Below are positions 25,877 to 34,426 of a DNA stretch of 64,000 nucleotides, in pieces. Numbering within the stretch: position 1 is the first letter of the stretch; every line of letters starts with the position of its first letter. Under the pieces are notes generated by a model. That model saw only the letters and a program-made list of their open reading frames with translations. It searched no databases and was not told the DNA's origin. The DNA comes from JBARDN01 sp963755705. GTDB taxonomy: Bacteria; Desulfobacterota; Binatia; Binatales; Binataceae. The translations under genes and the position numbers were made by a program. The stretch covers positions 837,052 through 901,051 of the forward strand of contig CAVWKW010000003.1 in the NCBI GenBank assembly GCA_963755705.1, in the 5' to 3' direction.

Positions 25877-26037
25877 GCCCGCGGAGCGCGCGCCACCATT
25901 ACAGCGGCGCGCAGCGGAGCGCGAGCGGCGCGATGCGCCGCGTGGCCTCGCGGCGAAGCTTGCGCAGCCCGAGCGTCCGCGCTCACAGCGCAACGCCGAT
26001 GAAAAAATGTTTCGACGGCAAGGTTGGGCAAGACCAG

Positions 26038-28770
26038 TCACCTTCTGATGCCGTGGGCAGGGGTGATGTTCCGGCGCGGCGGTTCTGGAACGATCTTGAT
26101 GTCTCTTCGCTCGTTCAGGTTGAGGCGTTCCAGGGCAATCGACTTTTCGCGGTTGCGCCCCACAGCTGAGTCGAGTCTGGCACGGTCGTCGGTGTACAAG
26201 CTCATCGCATGCCGAGCCCGGCTGATCGAGACGTAAAACTGTTTGCGGTTTACGAGTTCAGCCGAGCGAGCGGTATCGATATTAGCGATCACGCGATCAA
26301 CCGTGGACCCCTGGCTGGAATGCGAAGTCGAGGCGTAACCGTAGTCGATGTGCTTCAGACGATCGATTGCCGCGCTGATCTCGCGCCCGTTGTCGCTGCG
26401 CAGGCGAGCTTTGTGATCGTCGATTGCGACGACTGTCGCAAACTCTCCATTGGCGACACCGAGCGCACGATCCGGCGCGCGGAATTGAATCCGGTCGCCC
26501 GCTCCGAGAACGCGACGCTCCTGATGGAAGACCTCGACTCCGGATAGGCGCGAAGGATCGTAGCTGACAGCTTTTCCGCTTTCATACCGCACCACCATTT
26601 GGTTCCGTTCCGGGGTGATTGCTTCGATCCGGGCATAACTTCCGCGGTCGATGCCCAGCCGCGCACTTCCCCGCCGGAATCGGAGCACGTCGTCAACTTC
26701 GTAACTCTGCGCTCGTTTGCGCTGAGGGCGGGTCAGAACGCGGTTTACAAGCACGATCTGTTCTCGTCTATCGGAGCCGATGTGTCCGCGTTCCTTGAAG
26801 GCTGCGCGAATGGCGGCGTTCAACTGGCGGCGCTCGTCGTTGGCAGGGCTGACGACGAGCACCTTTTCACCTGCCTCGTGCGCGCCAAGATATTCGCGCG
26901 CAATCGCCGCGTGGCGCTCATTCGGATCGACAATCTCGCGGATGCGACCCTGCTGCTCGAGGAGTGCGATTGCGCCTCCAATCTCTCCGCGCGAAGCGAG
27001 CGTGACCGCTTCACGCAGTCCGGGATCGAGTTGGCGACGAATAGTCTCCAATCGCGCGATGGGCATGCCCGCTTGCTGCATCTGCTGGATGGGCCGGCCA
27101 GCCTCGATGGCGTGGTGCTGGCGCTGGTCGCCGACGAAGACGACCCGACCGACTTCGGCCTCTCGCGCCTTGTGCAGCAGCGCGTTCATCTGGCGAGTGC
27201 CGAGCAGGCTCGACTCATCGATGATCCACAACTCTTTGGCTGCGCGATCAGGAAGCGGGCCGGCGAGCAGGCTCGCCACGGTCCGGGATTCGATTCCGGC
27301 TTCGGAAAGCGCCTTTACGGCGCGCGTGGTCGGAGCGAAACCGCGTACCGCGTAGCCAGCGCTCTCAGCGAAGTCGTTGAGCGCTCCGACCGTGGTAGTC
27401 TTCGCCGCGCCCGCGCGCCCTTCGATCGAGGTAAGCCAATCGGTGGCAGTCAGCGTCAGCACCGCCGCCTGAGCCTGCTCGGCGGATAGCGAGCGCGCGG
27501 CTGCCCAACTGCGCGCGTCTGGTTCAGTGGCGATTGCGTCGGAATGCCCTCTGCTAGCGCGCATGAGTTCGAGATTCTCGCGCTCAAGCACCACCATCTC
27601 CGGGGTGGTGAAAACGACTCCCGGAAACGAAGGGGAAACAGCAAGGGCGATTAGATCGCCACGTGATTCCCGAATACCGGTCTCGCACCGCACGCCTTCC
27701 AGGTCGGCGATTCCCATGGCGTACTGAAGAGCGGTGCGCTCCAGAGCGCGCCGGTCAGTGACGGCTTCGCGTTCGGTGTTGTGAGCTACGCTGAATCTGA
27801 CCGCTTCCTCGATCCCAGCCGGAGAGACTGTCCGCGAGGGTCCGCGTGCGAGCGCGTGTTCCGAAATCTCGGCGAGCGCGATTCGATTGTCATGGGCGCG
27901 CGCCTGCCACTCCGCGCGAAGCTGGTTTTCGTCACGCTTTTCTTTGGCACGCCGGCTCTGATGGGCGGCGATCTGGGCCGCTGCCGCTCCGGTTGAGTTT
28001 TGGCGGGAAAGAAGTGCTTCGATGTCCTGGCGTCTACGCGAAAACGCCATTACCTGTTCGCGCGTATATCCTTGTAGCTCCCAGCGTCCGTCGGACGCGG
28101 TAAGGCTGATTCGATATCCAAGCGCTTGGACTTCGCGGGCGAGTTCCGAGCGATAAACCGCAGTCGCAAGGCTCTGGCTGCGATAGATCTCTATCGGGTC
28201 CAGGCTCCGCCACATGCCGTCTGGCCGCAGCGTCATGTTGGCGATTACGACGTGGGTGTGGAGGTGAGGGTCAGGGCCGTAGCCGTCGTGGGTCCCAGTC
28301 TCCGAAGGTCGCGCCGCGATGTGCTCGAAGCGGGCCGCAACGAAATTGCCGGTGGTAACCCACTCCTGTCCGCGATGTCGGCGCGCTTGGGCGAACTGTT
28401 CAAGTTCCGAAAGCGCTCGCTCGACCGCGCGCCGATGCGCCTCTACCAGCCGCGCATCTTCGCCAACCAGCGCCTGGATACTGACTGACTTCGGCGCATT
28501 AAACGTCGCGTCCCAACCTGCGCGGCGGTCGTCACGGCCAGCGGCAGCACTGACCAGGACTTCGCCGCTACCGGGTCTGGTTCCGCGCAGCACGGCCCGA
28601 AAATCTTCCTCGCTGACTGCGCCGCTCAGCCCGAGGATCTCGGCGGCTCTTCCATACCATTCGCCGGTGACGCGGTGCGATTCGGTATAGTAGTCGTCCT
28701 CGGAGTATTTCTCCTGATAGTAGGTCTCGGCTTGGCCTACACTAAGCGCGCCTTTCGACATTACCAGCAT
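26038..28770 (-). CDS. MobF-family conjugative relaxase (TrwC/TraI type)
   Basis: 910 residues. The N-terminal ~290 residues are the TrwC relaxase domain: clustered catalytic Tyr (17, 18, 22, 27, 28), WDATFNAPKSVSI and the metal-binding triad H169-x-H171-x-H173 in DPHLHTHVVIAN. Residues ~425-870 are a RecD/TraI-type helicase: Walker A GRAGAAKTT (451-459), Walker B ELWIIDESSLLG, GDQRQH, and motif VI-like YVSISRARH. It nicks oriT and unwinds the strand for transfer. Compared with F TraI (1756 aa) it is short, close to TrwC (966 aa). Its start is three bases from the coupling-protein stop, so one operon. Confidence 0.95.
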   Translation of the reverse strand: MLVMSKGALSVGQAETYYQEKYSEDDYYTESHRVTGEWYGRAAEILGLSGAVSEEDFRAVLRGTRPGSGEVLVSAAAGRDDRRAGWDATFNAPKSVSIQALVGEDARLVEAHRRAVERALSELEQFAQARRHRGQEWVTTGNFVAARFEHIAARPSETGTHDGYGPDPHLHTHVVIANMTLRPDGMWRSLDPIEIYRSQSLATAVYRSELAREVQALGYRISLTASDGRWELQGYTREQVMAFSRRRQDIEALLSRQNSTGAAAAQIAAHQSRRAKEKRDENQLRAEWQARAHDNRIALAEISEHALARGPSRTVSPAGIEEAVRFSVAHNTEREAVTDRRALERTALQYAMGIADLEGVRCETGIRESRGDLIALAVSPSFPGVVFTTPEMVVLERENLELMRASRGHSDAIATEPDARSWAAARSLSAEQAQAAVLTLTATDWLTSIEGRAGAAKTTTVGALNDFAESAGYAVRGFAPTTRAVKALSEAGIESRTVASLLAGPLPDRAAKELWIIDESSLLGTRQMNALLHKAREAEVGRVVFVGDQRQHHAIEAGRPIQQMQQAGMPIARLETIRRQLDPGLREAVTLASRGEIGGAIALLEQQGRIREIVDPNERHAAIAREYLGAHEAGEKVLVVSPANDERRQLNAAIRAAFKERGHIGSDRREQIVLVNRVLTRPQRKRAQSYEVDDVLRFRRGSARLGIDRGSYARIEAITPERNQMVVRYESGKAVSYDPSRLSGVEVFHQERRVLGAGDRIQFRAPDRALGVANGEFATVVAIDDHKARLRSDNGREISAAIDRLKHIDYGYASTSHSSQGSTVDRVIANIDTARSAELVNRKQFYVSISRARHAMSLYTDDRARLDSAVGRNREKSIALERLNLNERRDIKIVPEPPRRNITPAHGIRR

Positions 28771-28773
28771 GGC

Positions 28774-30567
28774 TCAGATCCGTTTCCTGCGTGTGCTCGC
28801 CGCTGCGGGACCAAGCGCGATCACCTGCGATCGCCGCGCTGGCTTCACCAGCGCGGGCAGATTGACGCGCGGGATGAAACCTTCCTGCCGGACTTGGGGC
28901 GCGAGATAGTCGAAGCGCACGAACGAGCGGTGATGACCGGTGACGCAGAGGTAGCCCGACAGCGGCTGGAGCAGCTGCATCTCGGCGGGCATCACCGCCG
29001 GTTCCGTCGTTCGCTGTTCGCGGATACCGAACGAGTATTGCTCCCGATGACTCGCGTTGGCGCTCAGGTGGCCGCGCTCAACCTCGCGCTCGCCGATCTG
29101 CGCGCTGCACCACTGGGCCGTTTCAGGCTCTCCGGTTCTGAGAATCAGCTTGGTGGCGGGCGAGGCGACCAAGGTGGCGGCCTGGTTGACGCCGTAGATG
29201 GTCCGCAGTTGCGTAATAGCCTGAAAGCCGAGCACGACCGCCAGCCCGCGCTTGCGGCCGCGGACGACCAGATCCTCGAGCTTCGCTTGCCGTCTCAACA
29301 CCGGAAGCTCGTCTGCAACGATCCAGACCTGTTCCTGTCTGCGCGGCCCAAGTTCCCGGCTCAGCAGCCGGTGGATGATGCAATCCAGCCAAACGCTCTG
29401 CAACTGCAGTGCTGCGTCTTTGGATTCTTCGGACGAGGTCAGGAACAGCCAGCCCTGTCGCTTCGCCGACCATTCCAATGCGCTCCAACTTCGCGGCGCG
29501 TTCTCGGGCAGGAAGTGAAAGGCCTTGGTCGCGTTGGCGGCGGTGGCGACGATGCCGGCGCCCTGCTCGTGCGCTCCGGGATCGATCAGCGCTTCGGCTG
29601 GCGTCCCGATAAGCGCCCGTCTGAGTTCGGCGCGCGGCAGCGTGAGCAGGCGCGGGATCGACGACGCTTCCCTGGGCTCGGCTATTCGGAAGATGCTGGT
29701 CAGCAGCGTCCGGCTGCTCTGACGGAAAAAGAAGCTCGCCCCGCCCTCGTGATACGCGTCCGGTGGGTCAGGGAGGAGCGAGGCGGCCAGCGCCTCGCAG
29801 TCGGCGTCGTGACTTTCATCGCGAAGCTCGCGCCACGGTGACCAGCGCGGGCAACGGGCATCGAGCGGATTGAGGATGAAGTCGCCGCGCCCGGGTTGAT
29901 AGAACTCGGAGACGAACTCGCACTCCGGGTCAACCACGACCGCGGTTTCACCGCGCTCCTCTATCTGCCGAAGCAGCGAACGTATGGCGACCGACTTGCC
30001 GGACCCAGTCGAGCCGGTGACGAGAAAGTGTTGGCACTCAAGCGCGCGCGGTATGCGAACGCCGGCGAGCCGAATGCCAGCGCGGCCGACCAGCTTGCGG
30101 GCGAGTTTGCGTGCTGGAACCAGAGTGATGCCGCGAATATGTCTGGCTTCGCAAGGAGCGCTGCGCACAAAGAGAATTGTCACGGCGGCGGCTTCGATCA
30201 GACCGGTCAGCGCCGCTCCCCATGGTGCGTAGTGCCAGTACCACGCAGCGAATGAGCCGCCGAGATAATACTTGTAATTGAGAAAGGCGTACATGCTGGC
30301 GATGGTGTAGCGCCCGCCGCGATAGAGGAGCGATGCGAAGGTCAGCGGAATCTCCTGGGTCAGGAACCACGCCAGAAACCAGCGGATGAAGTAGCGATGT
30401 GCGGCCGGACCGCCGTAATGCCCGCTCCAGTGCCAGACCAGGCAGATGGTCATCTCGATCCAGAGCGCCGCGGTCAGGAGGACGTAACGCAGCGCCTCTC
30501 TGAGTCTGAACTCCAGCGAAGCATAAAGGGCGTGTTCGTGGATTGCCTGACGAATGATGGGCGTCAT
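28774..30567 (-). CDS. traD: Type IV coupling protein (TraD/VirD4-like)
   Basis: 597 residues. The N-terminal ~140 residues hold three or four membrane segments; then an ATPase domain with Walker A GSTGSGKS (185-192), VVVDPECEFVSEF, Walker B VWIVADELPVL and the sensor region GRKRGLAVVLGFQAITQL. It links relaxase-bound DNA to the secretion channel at the inner membrane. The ATG at 30567 overlaps the RHH gene stop as ATGA; the relaxase follows after three bases. Its presence while the channel genes are absent suggests use of a helper system's channel. Confidence 0.92.
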   Translation of the reverse strand: MTPIIRQAIHEHALYASLEFRLREALRYVLLTAALWIEMTICLVWHWSGHYGGPAAHRYFIRWFLAWFLTQEIPLTFASLLYRGGRYTIASMYAFLNYKYYLGGSFAAWYWHYAPWGAALTGLIEAAAVTILFVRSAPCEARHIRGITLVPARKLARKLVGRAGIRLAGVRIPRALECQHFLVTGSTGSGKSVAIRSLLRQIEERGETAVVVDPECEFVSEFYQPGRGDFILNPLDARCPRWSPWRELRDESHDADCEALAASLLPDPPDAYHEGGASFFFRQSSRTLLTSIFRIAEPREASSIPRLLTLPRAELRRALIGTPAEALIDPGAHEQGAGIVATAANATKAFHFLPENAPRSWSALEWSAKRQGWLFLTSSEESKDAALQLQSVWLDCIIHRLLSRELGPRRQEQVWIVADELPVLRRQAKLEDLVVRGRKRGLAVVLGFQAITQLRTIYGVNQAATLVASPATKLILRTGEPETAQWCSAQIGEREVERGHLSANASHREQYSFGIREQRTTEPAVMPAEMQLLQPLSGYLCVTGHHRSFVRFDYLAPQVRQEGFIPRVNLPALVKPARRSQVIALGPAAASTRRKRI

Positions 30568-30908
30568 GACGGTATCTCCTTGCTCTTCAGCACCTGTGCG
30601 ACGTGCTCCTTGGCGGTCTGTTCGGCGGAGTCGATGATCTCGTCGACCACCTCCGCTCCCAGCGTGTGGTCCAGCGAATGCAAGATGACGGAGCGGGTCT
30701 TGGCGACCTCGAAGATGAGCTGCGCGTACTCATCCAAGGATTGGATTTTTGTCTGAGGCTCCATCGCTGACGGAGCGGCGCCGAGGTAGCGCGCAGCGAG
30801 AATTTTGCGAATCAGATCGCTTTCGGTCACGCTTCGGCGGCGCGCTTCGGCCGCAAGCTGATCGGCGATTTCTTCCGGGACTCGGGTTGAGATCGATCGG
30901 GAGTTCAT
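30564..30908 (-). CDS. Ribbon-helix-helix protein, relaxosome accessory/repressor
   Basis: 114 residues. The N-terminus SISTRVPEEIADQLAAEARRRSVTESDLIRKIL is a ribbon-helix-helix (Arc/MetJ/CopG-like) DNA-binding fold; the C-terminal part is a long helix (SLDEYAQLIFEVAKTRSVILHSLDHTL). By position first in the RHH-coupling protein-relaxase operon it resembles TrwA or TraM-type accessory proteins, which bind oriT and repress their own promoter. Two GTAGAC palindromes lie directly upstream and are candidate binding sites. It overlaps traD by four bases. Confidence 0.82.
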   Translation of the reverse strand: MNSRSISTRVPEEIADQLAAEARRRSVTESDLIRKILAARYLGAAPSAMEPQTKIQSLDEYAQLIFEVAKTRSVILHSLDHTLGAEVVDEIIDSAEQTAKEHVAQVLKSKEIPS

Positions 30909-30930
30909 GTGTGGTTCTCCAAAGTCTGCT

Positions 30931-31002
30931 GTAGACGGGTGTTTACACTGATTTGGCGAGGACTTAGACCGCTTCGCACCTCTTCCTGTAGACAGCGTCT
31001 AC
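30931..31002. promoter_or_regulatory. Pair of GTAGAC-type palindromes upstream of the RHH operon
   Basis: Site one, 30931-30946: GTAGAC-GGGT-GTTTAC. Site two, 30988-31002: GTAGAC-AGC-GTCTAC, perfect. TGTAGAC occurs at both, 57 bases apart. They start 23 bases upstream of the RHH start codon. RHH proteins usually bind such short inverted repeats, so these fit autorepression sites. Confidence 0.5.
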
Positions 31003-31084
31003 CCAATGTTTTCGGGTACTTGCACGAATCGCGTTCATCCAGGCGATGAGTGACGTGTCAATTCCCAAACACGTGCGAAGCACG

Positions 31085-31384
31085 TCAGCCGACCTTCCGC
31101 TGATGGCAATCACGATTCGCCCTTGGCGCTGCCGTTGGATGAAGACTGGAGCGGAGACACGGCGTGACTGGCTGTTCAGGAGAGCGCGCCCACAAATGGA
31201 ACTCACGATCAGCTTGGCCGAAGGCACTGAGAATCTCCGGAATCAGCGCCTTCAAGTCCACAGCGTTGCCGTGAACGTGCTCGTAGTAGCGCGCGTAACT
31301 TTCGAGGTCGGCATTCAGATCGCCGGCTAGCTTCACGCGTACCTGCAGGAAACGAAGCGGCTTTGCGATGCGTGCGAGTTTCAT
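31085..31384 (-). CDS. DUF2274 family protein (trb-locus associated)
   Basis: 99 residues. MKLARI... followed by RVKLAGDLNADLESYARYYEHVHG and LKALIPEILSAFGQADREFHLWAR matches the ~70-residue DUF2274 pattern (..Lh.dL..YA.......LI..ML..F...DREF..AR). DUF2274 genes usually follow trbI at the end of trb-type conjugation loci. Here the gene directly follows the pilin gene. The last ~30 residues (SPEQPVTPCLRSS..) are extra and unlike the family, so the 3' end may be scrambled by a deletion. Start at 31384. Confidence 0.7.
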   Translation of the reverse strand: MKLARIAKPLRFLQVRVKLAGDLNADLESYARYYEHVHGNAVDLKALIPEILSAFGQADREFHLWARSPEQPVTPCLRSSLHPTAAPRANRDCHQRKVG

Positions 31385-31421
31385 ATCGGACCTCCACCAA
31401 TGCATACTTGGAAACGACTGC

Positions 31422-31760
31422 TCAGAAGGGCGCGAGGTAAGTCAGCAAATGGACGGCGATCAGGGCGGCCCAAGCCGCTACTCCGCCAGCCAGCAGGCGC
31501 CCTGCTCGTGGGTAGCTGCCGATCGCGTACAGGATCACTGACAAGGCGAAGTTCAGCATTATTACGGCGTGAGCGACGGGACCTACCAGCATGTCCTGAA
31601 TCGCGCCCAGCGTCTGATCCCACGGCATGGCATCAGCGTATTGCGCGGCCCGCGACGGCTGGGCTCGTAGCGCGAACAGGGCGGCGGCGCAGGCGGCGAT
31701 GAGCCATCTGAGGTTCAATTTCGGCGCATGGTTTACCGCGGTTGGAGTCATGGGCAACAT
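31422..31760 (-). CDS. TrbC/VirB2-like conjugative pilin precursor
   Basis: 112 residues. A signal sequence (WLIAACAAALFALRAQPSRAA) is followed by the TrbC/VirB2 pattern: a mature start rich in Trp/Asp, LGAIQDMLVGPVAHAVIMLNFALSVILYAIG and a second hydrophobic helix (LLAGGVAAWAALIAVHLL). VirB2 subunits polymerise into the conjugative pilus. None of trbD, E, J, L, F, G, I or B is present, so alone it cannot make a channel. A palindromic operator lies 24 bases upstream. Start at 31760 or at the in-frame ATG at 31751. Confidence 0.75.
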   Translation of the reverse strand: MLPMTPTAVNHAPKLNLRWLIAACAAALFALRAQPSRAAQYADAMPWDQTLGAIQDMLVGPVAHAVIMLNFALSVILYAIGSYPRAGRLLAGGVAAWAALIAVHLLTYLAPF

Positions 31761-31783
31761 CCGTTCTTGGCTAGGTGACTACT

Positions 31784-31797
31784 TCGCTATGTAGCGA
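31784..31797. promoter_or_regulatory. Operator candidate 2 (TCGCTA-TG-TAGCGA)
   Basis: Perfect 14-bp palindrome with the shared core GCTATGTAGC, placed 24 bases before the pilin start codon, where a bound repressor would block transcription of pilin and DUF2274. Confidence 0.62.
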
Positions 31798-31862
31798 GAT
31801 ATCGGACGAATGTCAAGCACAAGGATCCGTCCGAATGAAACGGCCGGGGGCTTGTTGGCGGG

Positions 31863-32528
31863 CTACTCGGTCAGATAGCCGAGCTGGGAGAGCCGCACAG
31901 TGGCGGCCTCGACGGATACATCGAACGCAAGCGAAATACGCTGGCAGAGCGCTGACGCTTCTGGCGAGCCCTTGGCAACCGGCAGCCGCTCAGAGCGATT
32001 CTGCAAATACGCCGCGACCGCGCGCCGCGCGAAGCTCTCCGGCATCAACAGCGCGCCACCGGCGTAGCCTGCCTGCCATTCCGCCCAGTCAACCACGCGG
32101 CTGGTCGGAAGCAAGTCCTTCCAGTAACAGCGCTGCGGACTGTCAGACACCGCATACTGATCATACAGCCACGTGTGCAGCATCACGTGGCCATATTCGT
32201 GGGCCAGTGTCATGCGCAGGCGATTGCTGCGAGTTCGCTGTTCCCAGAGTTCCCGCGCGATCTTGACGATCGGCTTCCCGCCCCGGTGGAAGAGGGTCAC
32301 GCCGAAGGTCTGGTAGGTGTCATCGGACAGGTCCGCAGCAATGTCGAAGTCGGCAGCGTCGCGCTCGATAAGCAGGGTGAAGGCTTCGGTTGGGACTGGA
32401 ATCCGGTCAAACCCGTAGCGCTCGCGCAGGAAGGTAGTGATGGTCTGCTCGCTGCGCTCATCCAATTCTGATGACTCCCAGAATGGACGCTTGCGGAAAC
32501 GCCCGGTCCTGTCCGGTATCATCTTCAC
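31863..32528 (-). CDS. ImmA/IrrE-family metallopeptidase
   Basis: 221 residues with the zinc protease motif H110-E-Y-G-H114 in LRMTLAHEYGHVMLH and a later acidic region (DWAEWQAGYAGGALLMP) that supplies the third ligand in this family. In elements such as ICEBs1 the ImmA protease cleaves the ImmR repressor after DNA damage and releases the element. Here it overlaps the XRE gene by 4 bases (ATGA, 32525-32528). By that analogy it should inactivate the XRE protein; this is inference from family and context. Confidence 0.88.
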   Translation of the reverse strand: MKMIPDRTGRFRKRPFWESSELDERSEQTITTFLRERYGFDRIPVPTEAFTLLIERDAADFDIAADLSDDTYQTFGVTLFHRGGKPIVKIARELWEQRTRSNRLRMTLAHEYGHVMLHTWLYDQYAVSDSPQRCYWKDLLPTSRVVDWAEWQAGYAGGALLMPESFARRAVAAYLQNRSERLPVAKGSPEASALCQRISLAFDVSVEAATVRLSQLGYLTE

Positions 32529-32848
32529 GGTCTTTTCTTGCGCTTTACTTCCCGCCGAAACGCCTTCCAGCCTGCGGCGAGTTCCTGCGCACTGTTAACG
32601 GTCGTTGCGCTGAGGTCGGCGGGAAACCGCCCTGCCAAAAAGTAGAGCACATCCGAATCGATCTTGAGAACCTTTGCGAGTTGTTCAAGGACTTCGTCGG
32701 AAGGCTTGCGCCGATCGTGTTCAAGGTCAACCAGGAACGGAATCGAGATCGGTTTGCCATCGGAGTTGCGCACTTCCGCCACCACTTCGCGCCCGGCCAG
32801 CCCCAGCTCCTTGCGCCGCTCAACGATAAACTGCCCCAGTGTTTGCAT
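32525..32848 (-). CDS. XRE-family repressor of the element (ImmR-like)
   Basis: 107 residues with a helix-turn-helix spanning LGQFIVERRKELGL..VAEVR..ISIPFLVDLEHDRRKPSDEVLEQLAKVL, followed by a basic tail (FRREVKRKKRP). Partner of the overlapping ImmA-like protease gene. A GCTATGTAGC palindrome lies 7 bases before its own start, and two more lie upstream of the excisionase and pilin genes, so it is the natural candidate for their regulator. The start at 32848 begins the HTH fold; an upstream in-frame extension to 33127 looks non-coding. Confidence 0.85.
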   Translation of the reverse strand: MQTLGQFIVERRKELGLAGREVVAEVRNSDGKPISIPFLVDLEHDRRKPSDEVLEQLAKVLKIDSDVLYFLAGRFPADLSATTVNSAQELAAGWKAFRREVKRKKRP

Positions 32849-32853
32849 AATTG

Positions 32854-32865
32854 AGCTATGTAGCA
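32854..32865. promoter_or_regulatory. Operator candidate 3 before the XRE gene
   Basis: AGCTATGTAGCA contains the shared core GCTATGTAGC (32855-32864), with one outer mismatch. It sits 7 bases before the ATG at 32848, suited to autorepression. Confidence 0.55.
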
Positions 32866-32984
32866 TATTTGCAAAAGCGCCGTAAGCCTCTGCTTGGCGC
32901 CGCCCGGAGCATGAGTCAACCGCGCGGCGGCGAGTACCGGACTTTTGCTCAGCAGGCCTCAAGTAATACGGCGGGCTGAAGTAT

Positions 32985-34289
32985 CTATCTTCCGAATAGT
33001 TCGTTATCGATGACGCCGGTGTTGAGCTTTTGTGTGCCCGGATCAAGACGCATCGTGAGGAGCAAGTCCGTCCGATCGCCCGGGACGAAAAACTCGTTGG
33101 CGAGTTCCATCTCGTTTCCACCGCCATCGGGCATAGTTCGTACGCTCCAAAGGGGCACTGCGGAATCTTCGAATCCGGGATGCTCTAGATCATAGCCGAG
33201 CAGGACGAACGTCTCGCTGTCAATGTAAATGCGCGCGCGGAGCGGCCGAACCGAGATGAGGCCTAATAAAGAGGATGCCTGTAATTGGACGGGGCTGGCC
33301 TCCATGACGTAGGCAGAGCGCAACTCGAAATTCTCTTGGCCCAGTTCGATCCGATGTCCCGAGCGGATTATCCCCGCCGGCTTCGTTTCGGCATGCAGGC
33401 AGGCAAGAACGGATTGAACTCCGAGTAAGCGAAACTTGTACGCCATCGGTGGCGGAGAAACGTATTCCCACCAGAACTGAGTACATCCGTAGGTACACTG
33501 ATCTGAGGCGTATACCAAGCCGAAAAATGAATTGGACCCGCCTCCGAAGATCCACCAGAGTGCATCACCCCATGAAATATATCCGATCGAACTGCCTGAA
33601 ACGTCCCACTCGCCGGGATCCTCAAGGTCGCTCCATGCGATCGAATAGTCCCTGGAGCGGCCGCACTTCATGCCGCGAACTCTCCACTCGAAGGGAATCT
33701 TCACGGAGACTCTTGGAATCGGCTCGACTTTGCTGCGATGCGCGTAGCGTATGAAGATGAGCGTATTGCACGGTCCCTCCGACCGGAAGTCGTCATCATC
33801 GTCGCGAGGTATCAGAGCATTCGACTCGGCGTTGACCGCATAGGCTTGTGAGCGGTTTGAACTAAACAGCATTACGTCATCGGGCACAAACGGACCCCAA
33901 TGCCAGTTGTACGCCACCTTCATCGCTGCGTTCGGATCGTTGACATCAACCAGCGGAAAAGGAAAGCCTGCGACGTAATTATGCACCTCATTCCCGTTGA
34001 CTAGACGCACTTGACCCGAGTACTGCTCGGTAAGTTTTCGAAAGCGAGGCGGCCAGTCAATACGCTCGGTCGGCACGACTGTGGCCCTGAGTCCGTGAGC
34101 AATCGCAAATTTCAGCGCGGCGGGAAGATATTTCGCATACAGGTCAAGGTTGTTGCGATCGACAATTGTGCCGACGCGAGGCGGTTCGGGCGCGTTCGAT
34201 TGGTAAGGCGTCCCGGCGCATGCGTTGCGCGCCACGCAGGCCAGCAGAAGCGCGATGGCAACGCCGATGCTCGCACGATTGTGCCCCAT
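32985..34289 (-). CDS. DUF1329 family secreted protein
   Basis: 434 residues. A signal peptide (IGVAIALLLACVARNACA) is followed by the DUF1329 pattern: VGTIVDRNNLDLYAKYLPAALKFAIAHGL, a Tyr-Ser-Gln-Val segment, NYVAGFPFPLVDVNDPNAAMKVAYNW. Members resemble LolB/LolA-like outer-membrane lipid-handling proteins; function is not established. Many Cys and Trp. Codon use is more AT-rich than the chromosomal genes. It begins 138 bases after the RHS gene stop on the same strand and could be cotranscribed. It shares the envelope theme with the Lnt gene on this element. Confidence 0.72.
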   Translation of the reverse strand: MGHNRASIGVAIALLLACVARNACAGTPYQSNAPEPPRVGTIVDRNNLDLYAKYLPAALKFAIAHGLRATVVPTERIDWPPRFRKLTEQYSGQVRLVNGNEVHNYVAGFPFPLVDVNDPNAAMKVAYNWHWGPFVPDDVMLFSSNRSQAYAVNAESNALIPRDDDDDFRSEGPCNTLIFIRYAHRSKVEPIPRVSVKIPFEWRVRGMKCGRSRDYSIAWSDLEDPGEWDVSGSSIGYISWGDALWWIFGGGSNSFFGLVYASDQCTYGCTQFWWEYVSPPPMAYKFRLLGVQSVLACLHAETKPAGIIRSGHRIELGQENFELRSAYVMEASPVQLQASSLLGLISVRPLRARIYIDSETFVLLGYDLEHPGFEDSAVPLWSVRTMPDGGGNEMELANEFFVPGDRTDLLLTMRLDPGTQKLNTGVIDNELFGR

Positions 34290-34426
34290 TCGCTATTCTC
34301 CGTTCACGCCGGTCTTGCACGAAGGCGTGGCCTCAAAGCCCGGCAATACAGGGCGCGCCGATGTCTCGCGATCTAGATACCATATACCATGAGAGCGGCT
34401 CCCAAGAGGATCAACCGGATGGAACT

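Larger units (their letters stand above)
25561..26037. other. 477-bp intergenic region: excisionase promoter and candidate oriT
   Basis: No credible gene; the frames here are Arg/Ala-rich noise. It holds the palindromic operator at 25628-25641, a perfect 11-bp inverted repeat (25779-25789 with 25803-25813, 13-nt loop) and a second 10-bp inverted repeat with one mismatch (25846-25855 with 25867-25876). A long GC-rich tract with GCGCG repeats follows to ~25990. The relaxase gene begins (3' end) at 26038, and an oriT next to the relaxase operon is common. Confidence 0.5.

Noticed and set aside
25639..26031. Minus-strand 130-codon frame between the excisionase-like gene and the relaxase
   Set aside because: Ala/Arg-rich without start signal, and it overlaps the inverted repeats; regarded as intergenic.
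30964..31227. Minus-strand 87-codon frame overlapping the end of the DUF2274 gene
   Set aside because: Out of phase with DUF2274, no homology seen, and it contains the GTAGAC palindrome better explained as an operator.
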